A stretch of 64,000 nt of DNA from Gracilariopsis chorda (lineage: Eukaryota; Rhodophyta; Florideophyceae; Gracilariales; Gracilariaceae). A program made the translations under genes and the position numbers. The notes under the pieces were generated by a model. That model did no database searches, was not told the DNA's origin, and worked only from the letters and a program-made list of their open reading frames with translations. This document shows positions 33,918 to 45,193 of the stretch, piece after piece (positions within the stretch are counted from its first letter, which is position 1; each line of letters begins with the position of its first letter). The stretch is from assembly GCA_003194525.1 (NCBI GenBank), contig NBIV01000328.1, positions 1 through 64,000 on the forward strand, in the 5' to 3' direction.

Positions 33918-34263
33918 TGGTTTGGCGGGGTGGGAAATTGTAATGAGCTTAGTAAGCGAAGAGCTATCGCATCGTTATGTCAAGTGTCTACAGAGGTGGA
34001 GCGCACGTGAATGCGCGAGAGTTTTGGAGCCATTATCGGTTTGTACTTCAATTGTTGATAGAACAACTGGGAGGGTGTATTGTTTGGTTTTCGGATAGAA
34101 GATAAAGTTCGTTTGTTGGAGATCACATAAATGAAGTGTACGTGAAAAGGGCACGTGTCAGAGCCTATTTGAACACGATCTAATCTTCCTAAATCTGATA
34201 GCTTTGAAAGAGATCCATTTGGGAAAGACCTTTTAGTTCCCGGTCCAGATTGCCATTTGTTCC

Positions 34264-34279
34264 AAATTACCCTGATCTG
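34264..34279 (-). repeat. Right inverted terminal motif of the pogo-type element
   Basis: AAATTACCCTGATCTG, exact reverse complement of 20166-20181, lying about 350 bp upstream of the transposase N-terminus. Confidence 0.7.
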
Positions 34280-35373
34280 AATGAGTACCCTTCGTGACTT
34301 CAAAGGTCCTGACTCATTTACTTGGTTCTGCGGCTACTTCGGCTTGTATATTTGATTTGAATTGGACCAATGTTGCATTAATATGGTTCTATTGTTCGAC
34401 AGTTCGCGGTTGCTGCACTCAAAGGCGATTGAAGAAGTGTCAGAAGCGTTCCGGATGTAGTTATGTAATAGTATTGGCTAGCAGCTTGTCTGTGATGATG
34501 CAATGCAGATAAATGTGCTTTTCGGTTCTATAATGCTGAGAGTAGTAGTGGCGCAGGTCCAGATACTCTACTTGTTCGGCAGTAGTCCGATATTTGGCAA
34601 TTAACACAGATGAGCGGTTATCAATTTTAAATTGCAGATATTTTGTTCGATATATGTACTGAGTATAGAAGTCTGCAAAGCCACTGAGTTTATTAAGTAG
34701 CAAGAGTGGGTGAGATGTACTCTGCTTCTATGATTCAAAGGGTGATCATAATTTGCTTCTCTAGAACCCCAACGTATGCAACGTAGCGCAGTGAACATGA
34801 GGTTGAGTCTCACTCATCGTCAAGGTAGTTGCAGCGCTCCATCTCCAAGAATGATAAAAGTAAGCACCTCTTGGCTAAGTGTGAGACCATTTGGTTTATC
34901 AAGTCAAACTTCTAGTTTATCTAACACCATTCAGGTTTTACTGGCCCTTATGCGCCGAATGACCGACCTTACCCATTCGTGACGGTAACTCTCCCTGGCT
35001 GTCTTGCGCCCGTATTGATTTAGGGCTACCCGCCTCATTCGGGTACACAACTTTTACCCTTCGAATTGAGTTGTCACTGCACTTCCAATACATGTTATCT
35101 ACATAGACTAACTATATGGTACTCGGCATTCAATTCTTTGTAAAACATTTTGGCCTTCTGACCTAGAATCAGAACCTTTGCCTACTGGTTTTGAAAAGAA
35201 GAATTTCGAAGAAAGCGTATTTTGGCATACCGTTTGGTTCTGGGTATCATTACAATATGATTCAGGAAAACATGAGTTTACCAACTACATTTTCCACAAC
35301 CGAACACAATTACAGAGGTTCATGGAGCCGAGGAATGGTTGTAGGCCCGTCCCAATGATTTTTTGAACCAATA
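34280..35373. other. Gene-free stretch
   Basis: AT-rich DNA with only short frames. No recognisable product, RNA or repeat. Confidence 0.5.
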
Positions 35374-35667
35374 ATGGACCATCCAAAGGAACTATTACAA
35401 AGCACTACCATACAGATCTATGCCGAAGACAGGGAGGACACGTCGCAGGATGCTACTGCCCCGGTAACCAATGTGGTAGAGACTGCCTTCCCGGTGGGTT
35501 TGAGGACCGGTACTACATCCGACCAAATGGTAGGGAACCAGGATGAAGAAAAACCTAATATGGTGCTATACAAGTTGGATTTGGATAACATTACCAAGAT
35601 GGTGACTGATCGAGCCACTCAAGAGCTTGGCGATCAAGTCCCAGCTTTGTTGTTTCAACTCCTCTAG
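35374..35667 (+). CDS. Hypothetical 97-codon ORF
   Basis: ATG start, 97 codons, acidic and without a recognised domain. Composition is protein-like (for example KPNMVLYKLDLDNITKMVTD), and similar-quality codons continue past the stop as ETRECIDQVLEEFLQDHE. It may be the start of a decayed gag-like gene, because a zinc knuckle occurs 1.1 kb downstream on the same strand. Real expression is doubtful. Confidence 0.25.
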   Translation: MDHPKELLQSTTIQIYAEDREDTSQDATAPVTNVVETAFPVGLRTGTTSDQMVGNQDEEKPNMVLYKLDLDNITKMVTDRATQELGDQVPALLFQLL

Positions 35668-36754
35668 CAGGAGACTCGGGAATGTATAGACCAAGTATTG
35701 GAGGAGTTCCTGCAGGACCACGAATAGGTGCCCTCGCCGAGCTCCCAAACAATCCTGTTAGTGCCGCCAACCATTCAAGATAACCCACAGGTTTATGTAG
35801 TGCCCAAGGTGTAGATTGGAAGACAACCCACTGCCGCAGAAAGGACACTCATGGTGTTCCGCCTTGTCCCCCTGAATGGGGAAATGCTATACTAGAACTC
35901 TCTAAGGTGGTAGGCACGAGCTGTATGTAACCCCAGCCAATCAATTCCTGCTTTACTGACGGAGGGTGTACATAGCCCAGGAACGGAGGATCCGGGTGGT
36001 TGGAGCCAACGTAAATCTCCAGGGACAAGAAATAAACGGACAACAACGAGCTGCACTGCGGAAAACTGATTCGTAACAACTATTAATAATTCCGAGATTT
36101 TCCGGACAAACCTGAAGGCAGGGCGGAGTAGAAATAACTGTAAGATGGGTATGTAAACAAACACAAAAGAAAGTAATTAATAACGTACTGTAGAAAACGG
36201 GCAGTCACTCTTCGAGGTGCAAGGTGAATAAGGATACCAGGATCGATGACGGTACTCTCCGAGATCAGAGTCATAGCCTTGTATCATCGAAAATGTACTG
36301 AGAACCAAGTCCCATGTTGGGTTTGCCTCCAATAGAACCGCCGATGGCCTCTTCTTGAATACAGTCTCTGAACGAATTCAGTAATAGTTTTAACTACTCT
36401 GGCGCAACTGAGTACCTTACCCACGTATGCCTACTTCGTCTGTGGCCACGGAGCTTCCTACTAATAGGGTGCGTCACGTCTCACGTGTACAAATATTATC
36501 CAATCTGCAAAGGTATCCCGCATTTTGTCCGTCAGGCGGACGTACACCCATAAGTATGTTGTACACTAGGGCTACTGATAGGCCACATGTAAATCGCGTC
36601 CTGGTCCCGTCTCCCTGAGGGCGGTTTGCACCACAGTTTCTTTAGTAACGAAGGATATCCAGCCATTTCTTCCTATAAATCAAACTAGTGCGAAGCTTCC
36701 CGAGCCATTTCTAGCCGTCGTAGACTAACAGGAAAGGAACAAATCGCCCACTTA
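35668..36754. other. Relic DNA without a gene
   Basis: All frames are closed at short intervals. It may be the decayed middle of a retroelement whose ends are the ORF at 35374 and the knuckle at 36755. Confidence 0.35.
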
Positions 36755-36985
36755 GTGGTCTTTGTACGATATGGCACGTGTCAAACACATGGCTCGAACA
36801 AAGATGCACGGACCTGGATTGTTTCGAAGGATCCAACCACTGGGAACCTTCTTTGTTGTTTTTGTCTCTTACCTCACCACTTGGCGACAAAATGTCCAAG
36901 TTGTACCGCTGAAGTTTTGGAAACACTGCTCCAAGTGCGTCAGCAAAATTATCAGGTAATATTTGGCCAAGCGGGCGGAAACTGA
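36755..36985 (+). pseudogene. Gag-type zinc-knuckle fragment
   Basis: A 76-codon frame containing CCFCLLPHHLATKC, a perfect CX2CX4HX4C nucleic-acid-binding knuckle, at about 36868-36909, followed by CPSC. Such knuckles are typical of retrotransposon Gag. No protease or RT could be read downstream. Confidence 0.5.
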
Positions 36986-39002
36986 CAGATACAAAACACT
37001 CAACCATCTCGGACTTTATCTACTCACTGGTCCATAATAAGCAGCAATAGGCGATGTTGCGACATCCCGGACGGAAAATGCCTGACCCTTTGCGCCGCAA
37101 GCCATTCCCAAGCGGTCTCATTCAGAACGAAGACCCTAAATACCGTTTTCTCGTATGTATTTCGCCCTTTGGTTACCGGACAGGAAGCGTTAGTCCCCCA
37201 ATCGGTACCTATTTGCTTTCCGAAGCATAATATCTACATGGTATACATCACCCTTGGATATTTTTGTTAACCATTTGGTTTACGAACCGCCATTCTGGAT
37301 ACTGTAGCTGGGCTGAATCTGGTTAATGTGAAGTTGGTATCTCGATAAAATATGGACATGGTGCAACCATGTGCACTTATAAACACTTTAGTGGATGCAG
37401 AAAAGCGACCATTAGCATTCTATGGGAGTGTAGACCTAATGTTAGCCGTAGGAACCCTAAAGAGCGGGGTACAGTTTATCGTGATCAACCACTTGGCAAC
37501 GGATTAGAAACAATTTCATTGGCAACTATTACCAGACCATTTTGCATCGAACCAGAACCGTTCTGTTCCATAAGGGTCCGAGAGTAGCCATAATTTGTGG
37601 ACATAAGTCGAGAACGGAATCAAGACCAAGGCAGAGAATGCCTTCGGCGACAGTATCTAATAAGGTTTGACTTACGAAGGCCATTCTACTTCCGCCCATG
37701 CATCAAGGGGTAGCCAAAGTGGTATGCTACCGACCTGGTCTACTCACACTAGAAAGACACCATAAGGTATTGGAACAACACATGAATAATAAGAACATAG
37801 GTGGAATGGTTGAAGTGGATGGAAGTCGATGTTCATGATCCAGATTGAATTTCGGAGCATCTTTCCGGGTTTGTACAGGGGGTATAGCCTATTCCTATGA
37901 GTGGCACTAGTCGATTAGAAATCATCCAACGTTAATGGTATTATGCCTCGTCATCTCGTGAGCCTCAGTATGCGGGTGGTTTCCCGAGTTCATTGACAGA
38001 TCTAGTCGTTTGATGACTTTGCGAATTCCACCAGCGCTGATGAATTAAGGCATGAATTCGAAAAGATCAGCGACAGGTTGGGCTTGATTATCTGGTGTGA
38101 AAATAAGGTGCCTGTGATGACTTGACACGGATCATTCGGGAAGCTTTCATCACTATTTGATCATTTCTGTACCGTGTATGGTGTCTTTCATCGTTTTCAA
38201 TACCAGGCAACGTACCTTGGAGCCAGCTTTGTTCACATGCTCGGCCCAGACGTCTTTCAAATAAACATATTATCGTGTCCTATTGACAGCATGCCCCAAA
38301 ATATGTCAACTCGGCTTTGAGGCCAGGTAGATATGTAAAGTAGGTTACTGATCTCTTCGGGAGGTACAGTAGAATAACAATAGGTAAATTAGACACGATA
38401 ATACTTATGCTGGAGACAACTATACTCAAATAAATTTTATAATAGCTATATGTAACATCACTCTCACCTCACAGTGGAGTCAATCTGAATTGTAGGTAAC
38501 AGAAACAAGGATTTCCTTTAGACCCGCATCAAGCCAAATTCTGGACGAAATGGGAACAGGTTGGGTTGAGAATCATGTTTCAGGGTGAAAGGGTCTTTGA
38601 CTTTTATCCTCCAAGCGGTTCACGATCTCACAAATGTTCTCCGTAAAACTTCCGTCACATTTGAGATGTCAGTACATAGCAACCATGTAGTAGAAAAGAT
38701 CCATTTCAAATGTATGATATACAATTTCCAGAATTCCGCGATCTTACTTGGAGAAAAGTCGGTGTTGAAGTATATCGCTCGTGTAAAAGGGTCCACGATA
38801 TTGAGCAAATGCAAAATATAGATGGCAGGCTGCACAGCGAAAGTACCCTAAATGATTCAATGCTACTGATTTCACCCATCCAGTTATATAGTGATCTTCC
38901 AACGAGGTCAGTACTGTTGTAAAACTCTCTTTCGCCTTCGATATCGATGTTTTAATTCATCTTGAGGGCGGGTGGATACTGGAATGATTAGTTTCTTCTC
39001 GA
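36986..39002. other. Relic DNA without a gene
   Basis: 2 kb with no long frame. Some stretches (37400-37900) have a protein-like feel in broken frames but no identifiable motif. Confidence 0.4.
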
Positions 39003-39510
39003 GACGATTCTTTTCGTCTCCTTATATTGCTGGAGAAGTGGTTTTCAGTTTATGGGGCCTTTCTCTTTCTTACAAGTGTTTTCATGATTTTTATATCTAA
39101 GCCATTTGACAAGAAATTGAAATTGTCTGACTCTTTTTCTGTGATTGACAGTACATTGTACTTCATATTCTTCTGTCCCATCCTTCAATGTTACTGGGAT
39201 TGGATTGGCTGGCTATGGTTGAATGGACTTGTCTTTTCGGTACGGGTTGAGAACGGTAGCGTGGAACATATCATGAATCTTTGACTTCAGTGTATATCTC
39301 AATTCTAGACGAAGTTGTACTGGACCAAGTTCTTCTGTGATCTTAAATGGCTCACAGTATCGAATTGCTAGTTTAGAGTTCTTCCCCAGGTGTTCTGCGT
39401 TGAGTTTTTTTGTGAAGAACATGAGCTTTTGTCCAACTCTGATTGTGCAAGTGGATCGACTCTTGTCGGTGTGTGACATGGAGTAACGATTCTGTCTTTC
39501 GAAATGTGTT
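39003..39510 (-). pseudogene. Chromovirus fragment: integrase C-terminus plus chromodomain
   Basis: One minus-strand frame. Integrase C-terminal domain at 39500-39213: TIRVGQKLMFFTKKLNAEHL, FKITEELGPVQLRLEL and KIHDMFHATVLNPY. Then TAG (39213-39215). The same frame continues into a chromodomain (about 39165-39020) with EEYEVQCTVNHRKR, FQFLVKWLRY and KPLLQQYKE. There it has another stop and a likely lost Trp (NTCKKE where families have TWEP). Its IN C-terminus differs from that of the neighbouring Ty3/gypsy element, so it is another family. Confidence 0.78.
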
Positions 39511-39517
39511 CATGCTT

Positions 39518-39983
39518 TCTTAGCGACGGTACTTCCCCACCCTATTGGACAACTAGCGGCACACGCCTCACTAGAAGCCCTTCATCCAGCGGCGAACGAC
39601 TCACTGGTTGTTGATGATAGTTGAAGTGGCTGAAGGTTGATAGGGGGTGGGGCTTAGATGTTAGTCGATTGTTGAGGTGAGTTCAGAGCGAAGTCCGAAG
39701 CTCAGAACCTCCTTTTATAGTGTTTTGAGGCACTAAAAACGAGCCAAATACGCATTTCTACTTGCTAGTTACTCATGTGTGCGTCTAGGTTACTCCATTG
39801 GCTTCTAGAGACCCCTGGAGCTGCACAATAACCAATAATAAAGCGACAATTTGCGCCAGCATCACTAAAATACTGTAGTCTTTGCTGGGCCAACAAAGCG
39901 TGCAATGTGCTAGACACTACTGGAACATTCTACACGTGTGTTCCAGCAATGTCTGGCACATTCCGCAACATTCGCGACCGACA
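39518..39983 (-). repeat. 3' LTR of Ty3/gypsy element
   Basis: 466 bp; on the minus strand it starts TGTCGGTCGC and ends CGCTAAGA. The expected CA end is not present (ends GA). A G-rich stretch (GAGGTTGGGG) lies just upstream as a weak polypurine-tract candidate. Confidence 0.9.
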
Positions 39984-40027
39984 CAACCCCAACCTCAAGG
40001 GTTGCCACGCCGCGGCAACCTGAAAAC

Positions 40028-43000
40028 CTAACTTTCCATCGGGCGCGCAATATACTTCTTCAAACGACGGGTGTGTATTCCATGGCGAGTGTACCGGTTT
40101 TGTGGAGAAACCAACGTGTACCTTGGATGGTGAGCCCTCACCAGATGACATGGACCAAAGTACTTAGAGGAAAAAACAGGCCATTTCACGGTAGTGTTCA
40201 GGGCCTTTCCACGAGCCACAAGGACCAGATCACCGACTTCAAACTTCGTCATGGAGACTGCATCGACTTCCTTCAAAGGCCTCAGAGCAGAACGTTTAGC
40301 TCTATGATTCCTTGATGCGAGCAGCTCCACTGAGCCGAACCGGTCAGAGGAGTCCCCAAGTCGTGCCACGACACCACCTTCATCGGAGGTCATACGTGGT
40401 TTCACGCCGTGAAGCAACTCGAACGGAGAGACCCCACTGGCAAGATGTCTGCGCCGATATCCGTACAGAACCGAAGGCAGGTGGTCGTCCCAACTTGAAC
40501 GATTATCCAGAGCTTTCTTTCCTATTGCTCTTTTCAGAGTACCAACCATCCTTTCAGCTCGGCCATTGGACATGGGGGCGTACGCCAAAACCGTTTTCCG
40601 TTTGATACCATGGTCCTCAATGAATGAGACGAGTGACTTAGAAGTGAAGCATGTAGCATTGTCCGACACCACGATACGAGGGAAACCAAACACGGCAATG
40701 ATCTCTTTTCTCACGACGTCTATGACCTCCTTTGACGTAGACCATTTTGTCGCCACGGCAAGTGGCCAACCAGTCAAATACTCAACGCAAACCAGAATGA
40801 AACGGTTTCCGGATTCGATAATCGGAAGAGGACCTGCAAAATCAATCGAGAAGACGTCAAAGAGAGAGGAAATGGGAGTCCAAAGGTTGCTGTAATATCT
40901 TGGTATTGGTGCGAGTCTCTGGCATTCGTCACAACTCTTGACGTAGTTGCCGATATCTTCATGCATAGTGGGCCACCCGTATCTCTCAGTGATGAACTTC
41001 CTTGTAGTCTTCAAATCCCAGTGTAGAATCTCATCATGAAATGATTTGATAATGATCTGTCGCCGACCAGTAACAGGAACAAATCGCAGTGCATTTGGCA
41101 TCCTTCTCAACAATCTTCCTTCCCAGACCAGGAATTTCTTCGCATTTCGTCGGATTGCTTGGCGGAGACGTGCATCAGTCTCATCTGTAGGCAGACCACA
41201 CAAGAAGCGCGCAATGTTTGCGTAGTATGGTTCAAGACCGGAGAAATCGTCAGGCTCAACAGCCATACAAGCAAGGTCGCCTTCATCTTCTAACGGCTCG
41301 ACCTCGTTTCCGTGAACTATCATTGACAGATAATCTGCTGCGCCATTCTCCTTGCCTGCGTGGTACACTATTTCAAAGTCATACTCGGCCAGAAAGTCTA
41401 GCCAGCGAGCTAAGCGTCCATGTATATCGCGCTTCTGAAATGCATATCGTAAAGCCATATGGTCCTTGATTACTTTGAATGGAACAGACGAGAGTAGATA
41501 CAACCTGAACTTCTTGAGAGCAAAGATAACTGCCAATGCTTCTCTTTCGCATGCCAAGTAGTTCTTTTCCGCAGCGGTCATAGTACGACTGGCAAAATGC
41601 AGAGGATGTATCTTCCCATCTTCCTTTTTCTGAGAGAGAACTGCGCCGAGGGAAACACTAGAGGCGTCCGTTTCCACAATGAAAGGCTGCTCGAAGTTTG
41701 GAAATGAAAGTACCGGAGGCTCAGTCATCTTTTTCTTCAGACCGTGGAAAGCTTCTAGTATCTCTCCGGTCCGACTCAGCTTCTTATTCCCCGAGGTAGC
41801 ACTGTGAAGCACGGCGGAGGTCTCAGCAAAGTTTCTGATGAACCTTCGATAGTATCCCGCTAGTCCCAGAAAAGATCGTAGTTCCGTAGTGGTGGCGGGA
41901 ATTGGGGCATCCTGGATCTTAGCAATCTTCTCCTGGTCCACGTGCACTCCATCTCCGTTGATGACATGGCCTAGAAGAGACACCTCCGATAGTGCAAAGA
42001 AACATTTGGACAGTTTGAGCTTCAATCCATGCTTCGCAATCCGACCAATCACAGCTTTCAAGTGAATCACGTGCTCTCTGAGGCTTCTTGAGAATATGAC
42101 AACGTCATCAATGTAAACCAGAACGAATGGAAGTCCTCTTAGCACATGATCCATCATCCGTTGAAAGGTGGAAGGGGCATTCATGAGACCAAATGGCATG
42201 ACTTCGAACATGAAAGTTCCGTATCTACACACAAAGGTCGTCATCTCTTTGCAATTCTCAGACATCTTGACTTGCCAGTATCCAGAGAACAGGTCGAGCG
42301 TAGTGAAGACACAGCAACCTCCAAGTTCGTCAAAGATCTCTTCCATGCGTGGCAAAGGCCAGCGGTCAGCTTTCATGACTCTGTTCAGCTCTCTGTAATC
42401 GACACAAAACCTTGCGCTTCCATCTTTCTTCGAGGCAATGACAATTGGAAACGACCAAGCAGAGGCTGAAGGGGTAATGATACCAGCTTCGACAAGAAAA
42501 TCAATCTCCTTGCGTACGAACTCGTTGTGCTTCGGCGACATCCTCCTGGCTCTGAAGTAGATTGGTTTGTCAACTGTCAACTCGAAAGAGTGAGAAACAG
42601 GCGCATCGGCTGGGCGTAAGTCTTTCAATGACCAAGCGATTACATTCGAGTCCTTCAGACAAGAAACCAAGTCGTCTCTTTCATCCTCTGAAATGTGCGA
42701 GAGTTTTGAAAAGAGTAACTTCTCGTGCTGCTCATCGGTAGTGATGTCCAATTGCGGGATCATTTCGGGAGTCTCGCCATGGTTCTTTTCTTTTAGAGCA
42801 ACCACGAGTGGTTCGTCATCTTCAGAAGCAGTATCAGAGTCAATAGTGGCGTCAGAATCTGAAGTGAAGTCCTCGCTATCCGTCTGGAAACCTTCTTCGT
42901 CTGAAATCTCGACGCGAGCATAGTCAAAGCCAAGTGTTACTCTTTTTCCATCAATATTCATCTTCACGTGCTGATTTCCGAGGTCAAGGCAGGCTTGTAA

Positions 43001-44611
43001 CGATTCAAGTGTTGGACAACCCACAATGATGTCGAATGGCGGACCATCAATAACAAGAAAGTCTAATGGAACGGAAACGCCCCTGAAGGATATAGGGATA
43101 TCGTATAGTATTCCTCTGCACACGGCGCTCTGTCCATTGGCAACAGTTATCTTCTTCGTCGTATGCTTGGGTTCCAGTGCTAGCCTGTCACACAGCTTGT
43201 TTGACAGAAGGTTTGGAACAGCTCCAGAGTCGAGCAAAGCTTCAGTCTCAGTCCCATATATCATAACGGGGACCGCCTTAAGACTTCTAGGCTGCTTACC
43301 GACTGGCCCAACAAAAGGGCGTCGAACATTGCTTTTGCGACCGATGAGCTTACAAATCTCTTTCTTCGCATCATCTGCGTCTCCTCTGATAAGTTGTCCA
43401 AAGGTTAGTCCGGAAGAGGCATTCGCGAGCTCAGTGAGAACGTCATATTTGCTTGCATGGTCTTGAAGACTCTGCTTCTTCGACTTCCTCTGTTTCGGCT
43501 TCTTGACTTTCTGTTCATGAACCTTAGGTCTCCGAACTCTCTCTTCGTATCTTGTTGGATTGAGCAAAAGCGGGATGGGTGCACCACCGTCTGAACGGCG
43601 CTGTTTAGGCAACGCTTCACCGTCAGCACTTCTCTTGGTTGTGGCGACTACATCAGCATTCCCAGCGTTTTCGGTGACAATTGATACGGGGTCGGATCCT
43701 TTCTGAAGATTAGATGCTGACTCTTTAGATTCCTCATTGGTATCCCATACTTTGCGGGTCTCTTCGGGTCGGATTCTTCGCCAACAAGTGATCTCTGAGT
43801 GTCCAATTTTCCCACAACGCGGGCATCGCGTATCTCGGTGCGGATTAGAGTCACATTGTGAGGCATAATGTCCGGGCTTCTTGCAGTATGAACAAACCTT
43901 TTCGTAGTCTCGACGCTCCGTCTGCGTCTTCTTAACCATTAATGACAGCTTAGCAAACTGCTCAGAGAGTTTGTCGACCTTAGACTCCAAAGCATGAGAG
44001 ATAGTTTCTTCAGAAGACCTGTGGTTTTGGACAATACGCTTAGGTGGGGTACTTAATGAAACGTAGTTCCCCATTGCTTTCCGGGCAGCATCGAAGGCTT
44101 TCACTTGAACCTTCAACTCATCATAATCATCAGCGCCACGGAAAACAACGAACTGGGCTAGATCAGCGTATTCCATTACAGCTTTCTTCAAAAGACCAAA
44201 CTTAGCCTTAGCGTTGAATCCTGCCTTTAAGAAGAGGTTGTCCATATAGGTCAAGGAACCAACCAAGTCTGCATAATCCAATTTAGCAGAAATTGCAAGG
44301 CGTATATCTTCCTCAGGCTCCTCGGCTTTTCCAAAACGATCGATGAAAGCTTGCCTAGCGGAGCGGTAGTCCTTTGCTTCTTCCGAAAGTGAACCATTAA
44401 CAGCATAAGAATCATAGTAGAACTCAAAGGCTTTGTTCTCAAGGAAAACAAGCAACTCAAGTGCCATGTCCTCGTCAGTCTTTCCTCTCATTGCAACATT
44501 CTCAAAGTAAAAGAAGAACTTTACGACGTCAATAGAAAAACCGTCATAAGAAGTAAAGGCAGCGTTAGAGTCAGAAGAGCTCCCTCCTCGAAAGTACCAT
44601 GTGGCCGCCAT
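40028..44611 (-). CDS. Gag-pol polyprotein of Ty3/gypsy retrotransposon
   Basis: ATG at 44611, uninterrupted to 40028 (1,527 residues). Order: Gag core (about 1-200); two zinc knuckles CSYCKKPGHYASQC and CPRCGKIGHSEITC (about 245-285); basic linker; protease with ALLDSGAVPNL (near 460). RT has RFCVDYRELNRV, MPFGLMNAPSTFQRMMD and FVLVYIDDVVIFS. RNase H has VETDASSVSLGAVLSQ, HFASRTMTAAEKNY and ACEREALAVIFAL. Integrase has an HHCC finger ending CDECQRL and core residues in SIDFAGPL, VVSDNATCF and NGRAERMVGTLK. All catalytic residues are visible. The C-terminus ends KKYIARPMES with no chromodomain. The protein would form particles, copy the RNA and integrate the DNA. The fused single-ORF layout leaves the Gag:Pol ratio mechanism unexplained. 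Confidence 0.93.
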   Translation of the reverse strand: MAATWYFRGGSSSDSNAAFTSYDGFSIDVVKFFFYFENVAMRGKTDEDMALELLVFLENKAFEFYYDSYAVNGSLSEEAKDYRSARQAFIDRFGKAEEPEEDIRLAISAKLDYADLVGSLTYMDNLFLKAGFNAKAKFGLLKKAVMEYADLAQFVVFRGADDYDELKVQVKAFDAARKAMGNYVSLSTPPKRIVQNHRSSEETISHALESKVDKLSEQFAKLSLMVKKTQTERRDYEKVCSYCKKPGHYASQCDSNPHRDTRCPRCGKIGHSEITCWRRIRPEETRKVWDTNEESKESASNLQKGSDPVSIVTENAGNADVVATTKRSADGEALPKQRRSDGGAPIPLLLNPTRYEERVRRPKVHEQKVKKPKQRKSKKQSLQDHASKYDVLTELANASSGLTFGQLIRGDADDAKKEICKLIGRKSNVRRPFVGPVGKQPRSLKAVPVMIYGTETEALLDSGAVPNLLSNKLCDRLALEPKHTTKKITVANGQSAVCRGILYDIPISFRGVSVPLDFLVIDGPPFDIIVGCPTLESLQACLDLGNQHVKMNIDGKRVTLGFDYARVEISDEEGFQTDSEDFTSDSDATIDSDTASEDDEPLVVALKEKNHGETPEMIPQLDITTDEQHEKLLFSKLSHISEDERDDLVSCLKDSNVIAWSLKDLRPADAPVSHSFELTVDKPIYFRARRMSPKHNEFVRKEIDFLVEAGIITPSASAWSFPIVIASKKDGSARFCVDYRELNRVMKADRWPLPRMEEIFDELGGCCVFTTLDLFSGYWQVKMSENCKEMTTFVCRYGTFMFEVMPFGLMNAPSTFQRMMDHVLRGLPFVLVYIDDVVIFSRSLREHVIHLKAVIGRIAKHGLKLKLSKCFFALSEVSLLGHVINGDGVHVDQEKIAKIQDAPIPATTTELRSFLGLAGYYRRFIRNFAETSAVLHSATSGNKKLSRTGEILEAFHGLKKKMTEPPVLSFPNFEQPFIVETDASSVSLGAVLSQKKEDGKIHPLHFASRTMTAAEKNYLACEREALAVIFALKKFRLYLLSSVPFKVIKDHMALRYAFQKRDIHGRLARWLDFLAEYDFEIVYHAGKENGAADYLSMIVHGNEVEPLEDEGDLACMAVEPDDFSGLEPYYANIARFLCGLPTDETDARLRQAIRRNAKKFLVWEGRLLRRMPNALRFVPVTGRRQIIIKSFHDEILHWDLKTTRKFITERYGWPTMHEDIGNYVKSCDECQRLAPIPRYYSNLWTPISSLFDVFSIDFAGPLPIIESGNRFILVCVEYLTGWPLAVATKWSTSKEVIDVVRKEIIAVFGFPRIVVSDNATCFTSKSLVSFIEDHGIKRKTVLAYAPMSNGRAERMVGTLKRAIGKKALDNRSSWDDHLPSVLYGYRRRHLASGVSPFELLHGVKPRMTSDEGGVVARLGDSSDRFGSVELLASRNHRAKRSALRPLKEVDAVSMTKFEVGDLVLVARGKALNTTVKWPVFSSKYFGPCHLVRAHHPRYTLVSPQNRYTRHGIHTRRLKKYIARPMES

Positions 44612-45193
44612 CACGGGACGGTGACGCAGGGGGCCAAAAAGTTGTAATAATAAAAGCCAAAACGGTGCTCTTCGTAGCTAAAAGCCCCAAAACAAGTTGT
44701 AAACAGTGGGATCAAAAGAACTAAACCCACTCGATGAAATAAAACAACACTAGGGAGAGCAAGAGGCTCAATCCCCAAATAAAACTTCTACTTCTTGTTG
44801 AAACGGCGCGCAACCCAAGAATTATGTCAAGGATCACTAAAGGTCAGACCCTCGGCTTCCGGTCAGACACTCCGGATGTGAAGTGGATTCTGCAGCCTAC
44901 CTACCTCTGCACTAGCCAGAAGCAGGCGCATACAATCCTTACAGGGCTTCCCGAGGAGAGCTACTAACAGCGGAATATGCTTTCACTCTATACTCAAGCT
45001 GGCCCTTTGCAGGAAAGGTTGCACGGCACGTCGCCTGCGGATAGCTTCCCGTCAAGTACCTCCGTCCGGAAATCAACAGGTCTTTCGACCGACACCGTTA
45101 TCCGAGCAAAGCTCCGGTGGGGCTCACAGACAACAGAAAAACCTTTGGTACACACTACCCGTCTCCCGTCCACGCTTAAGGCGCTTCAACCGG
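44612..45193 (-). other. Leader between 5' LTR and gag-pol
   Basis: 580 nt without an ORF of note on the element strand. The minus-strand sequence next to the LTR begins CCGGTTGAAGCGCC, with no TGG at the LTR edge, so a standard tRNA primer site is not obvious. The leader presumably carries packaging signals. Confidence 0.5.

Larger units (their letters stand above)
20166..34279 (-). mobile_element. Pogo-type DNA transposon, split by a chromovirus
   Basis: The ends share a perfect 16-bp inverted repeat: CAGATCAGGGTAATTT at 20166-20181 and its reverse complement at 34264-34279. The transposase reads on the minus strand from about 33917 down to 20875, interrupted by the LTR element 22147-33319. 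Without that insertion the element would be about 2.9 kb. It is degenerate and not autonomous. The exact outer boundaries are less certain because the left end contains further copies of the terminal motif. Confidence 0.75.

Noticed and set aside
39027-39284. 85-codon plus-strand ORF with hydrophobic segments
   Set aside because: Complement of the integrase-chromodomain relic on the minus strand.
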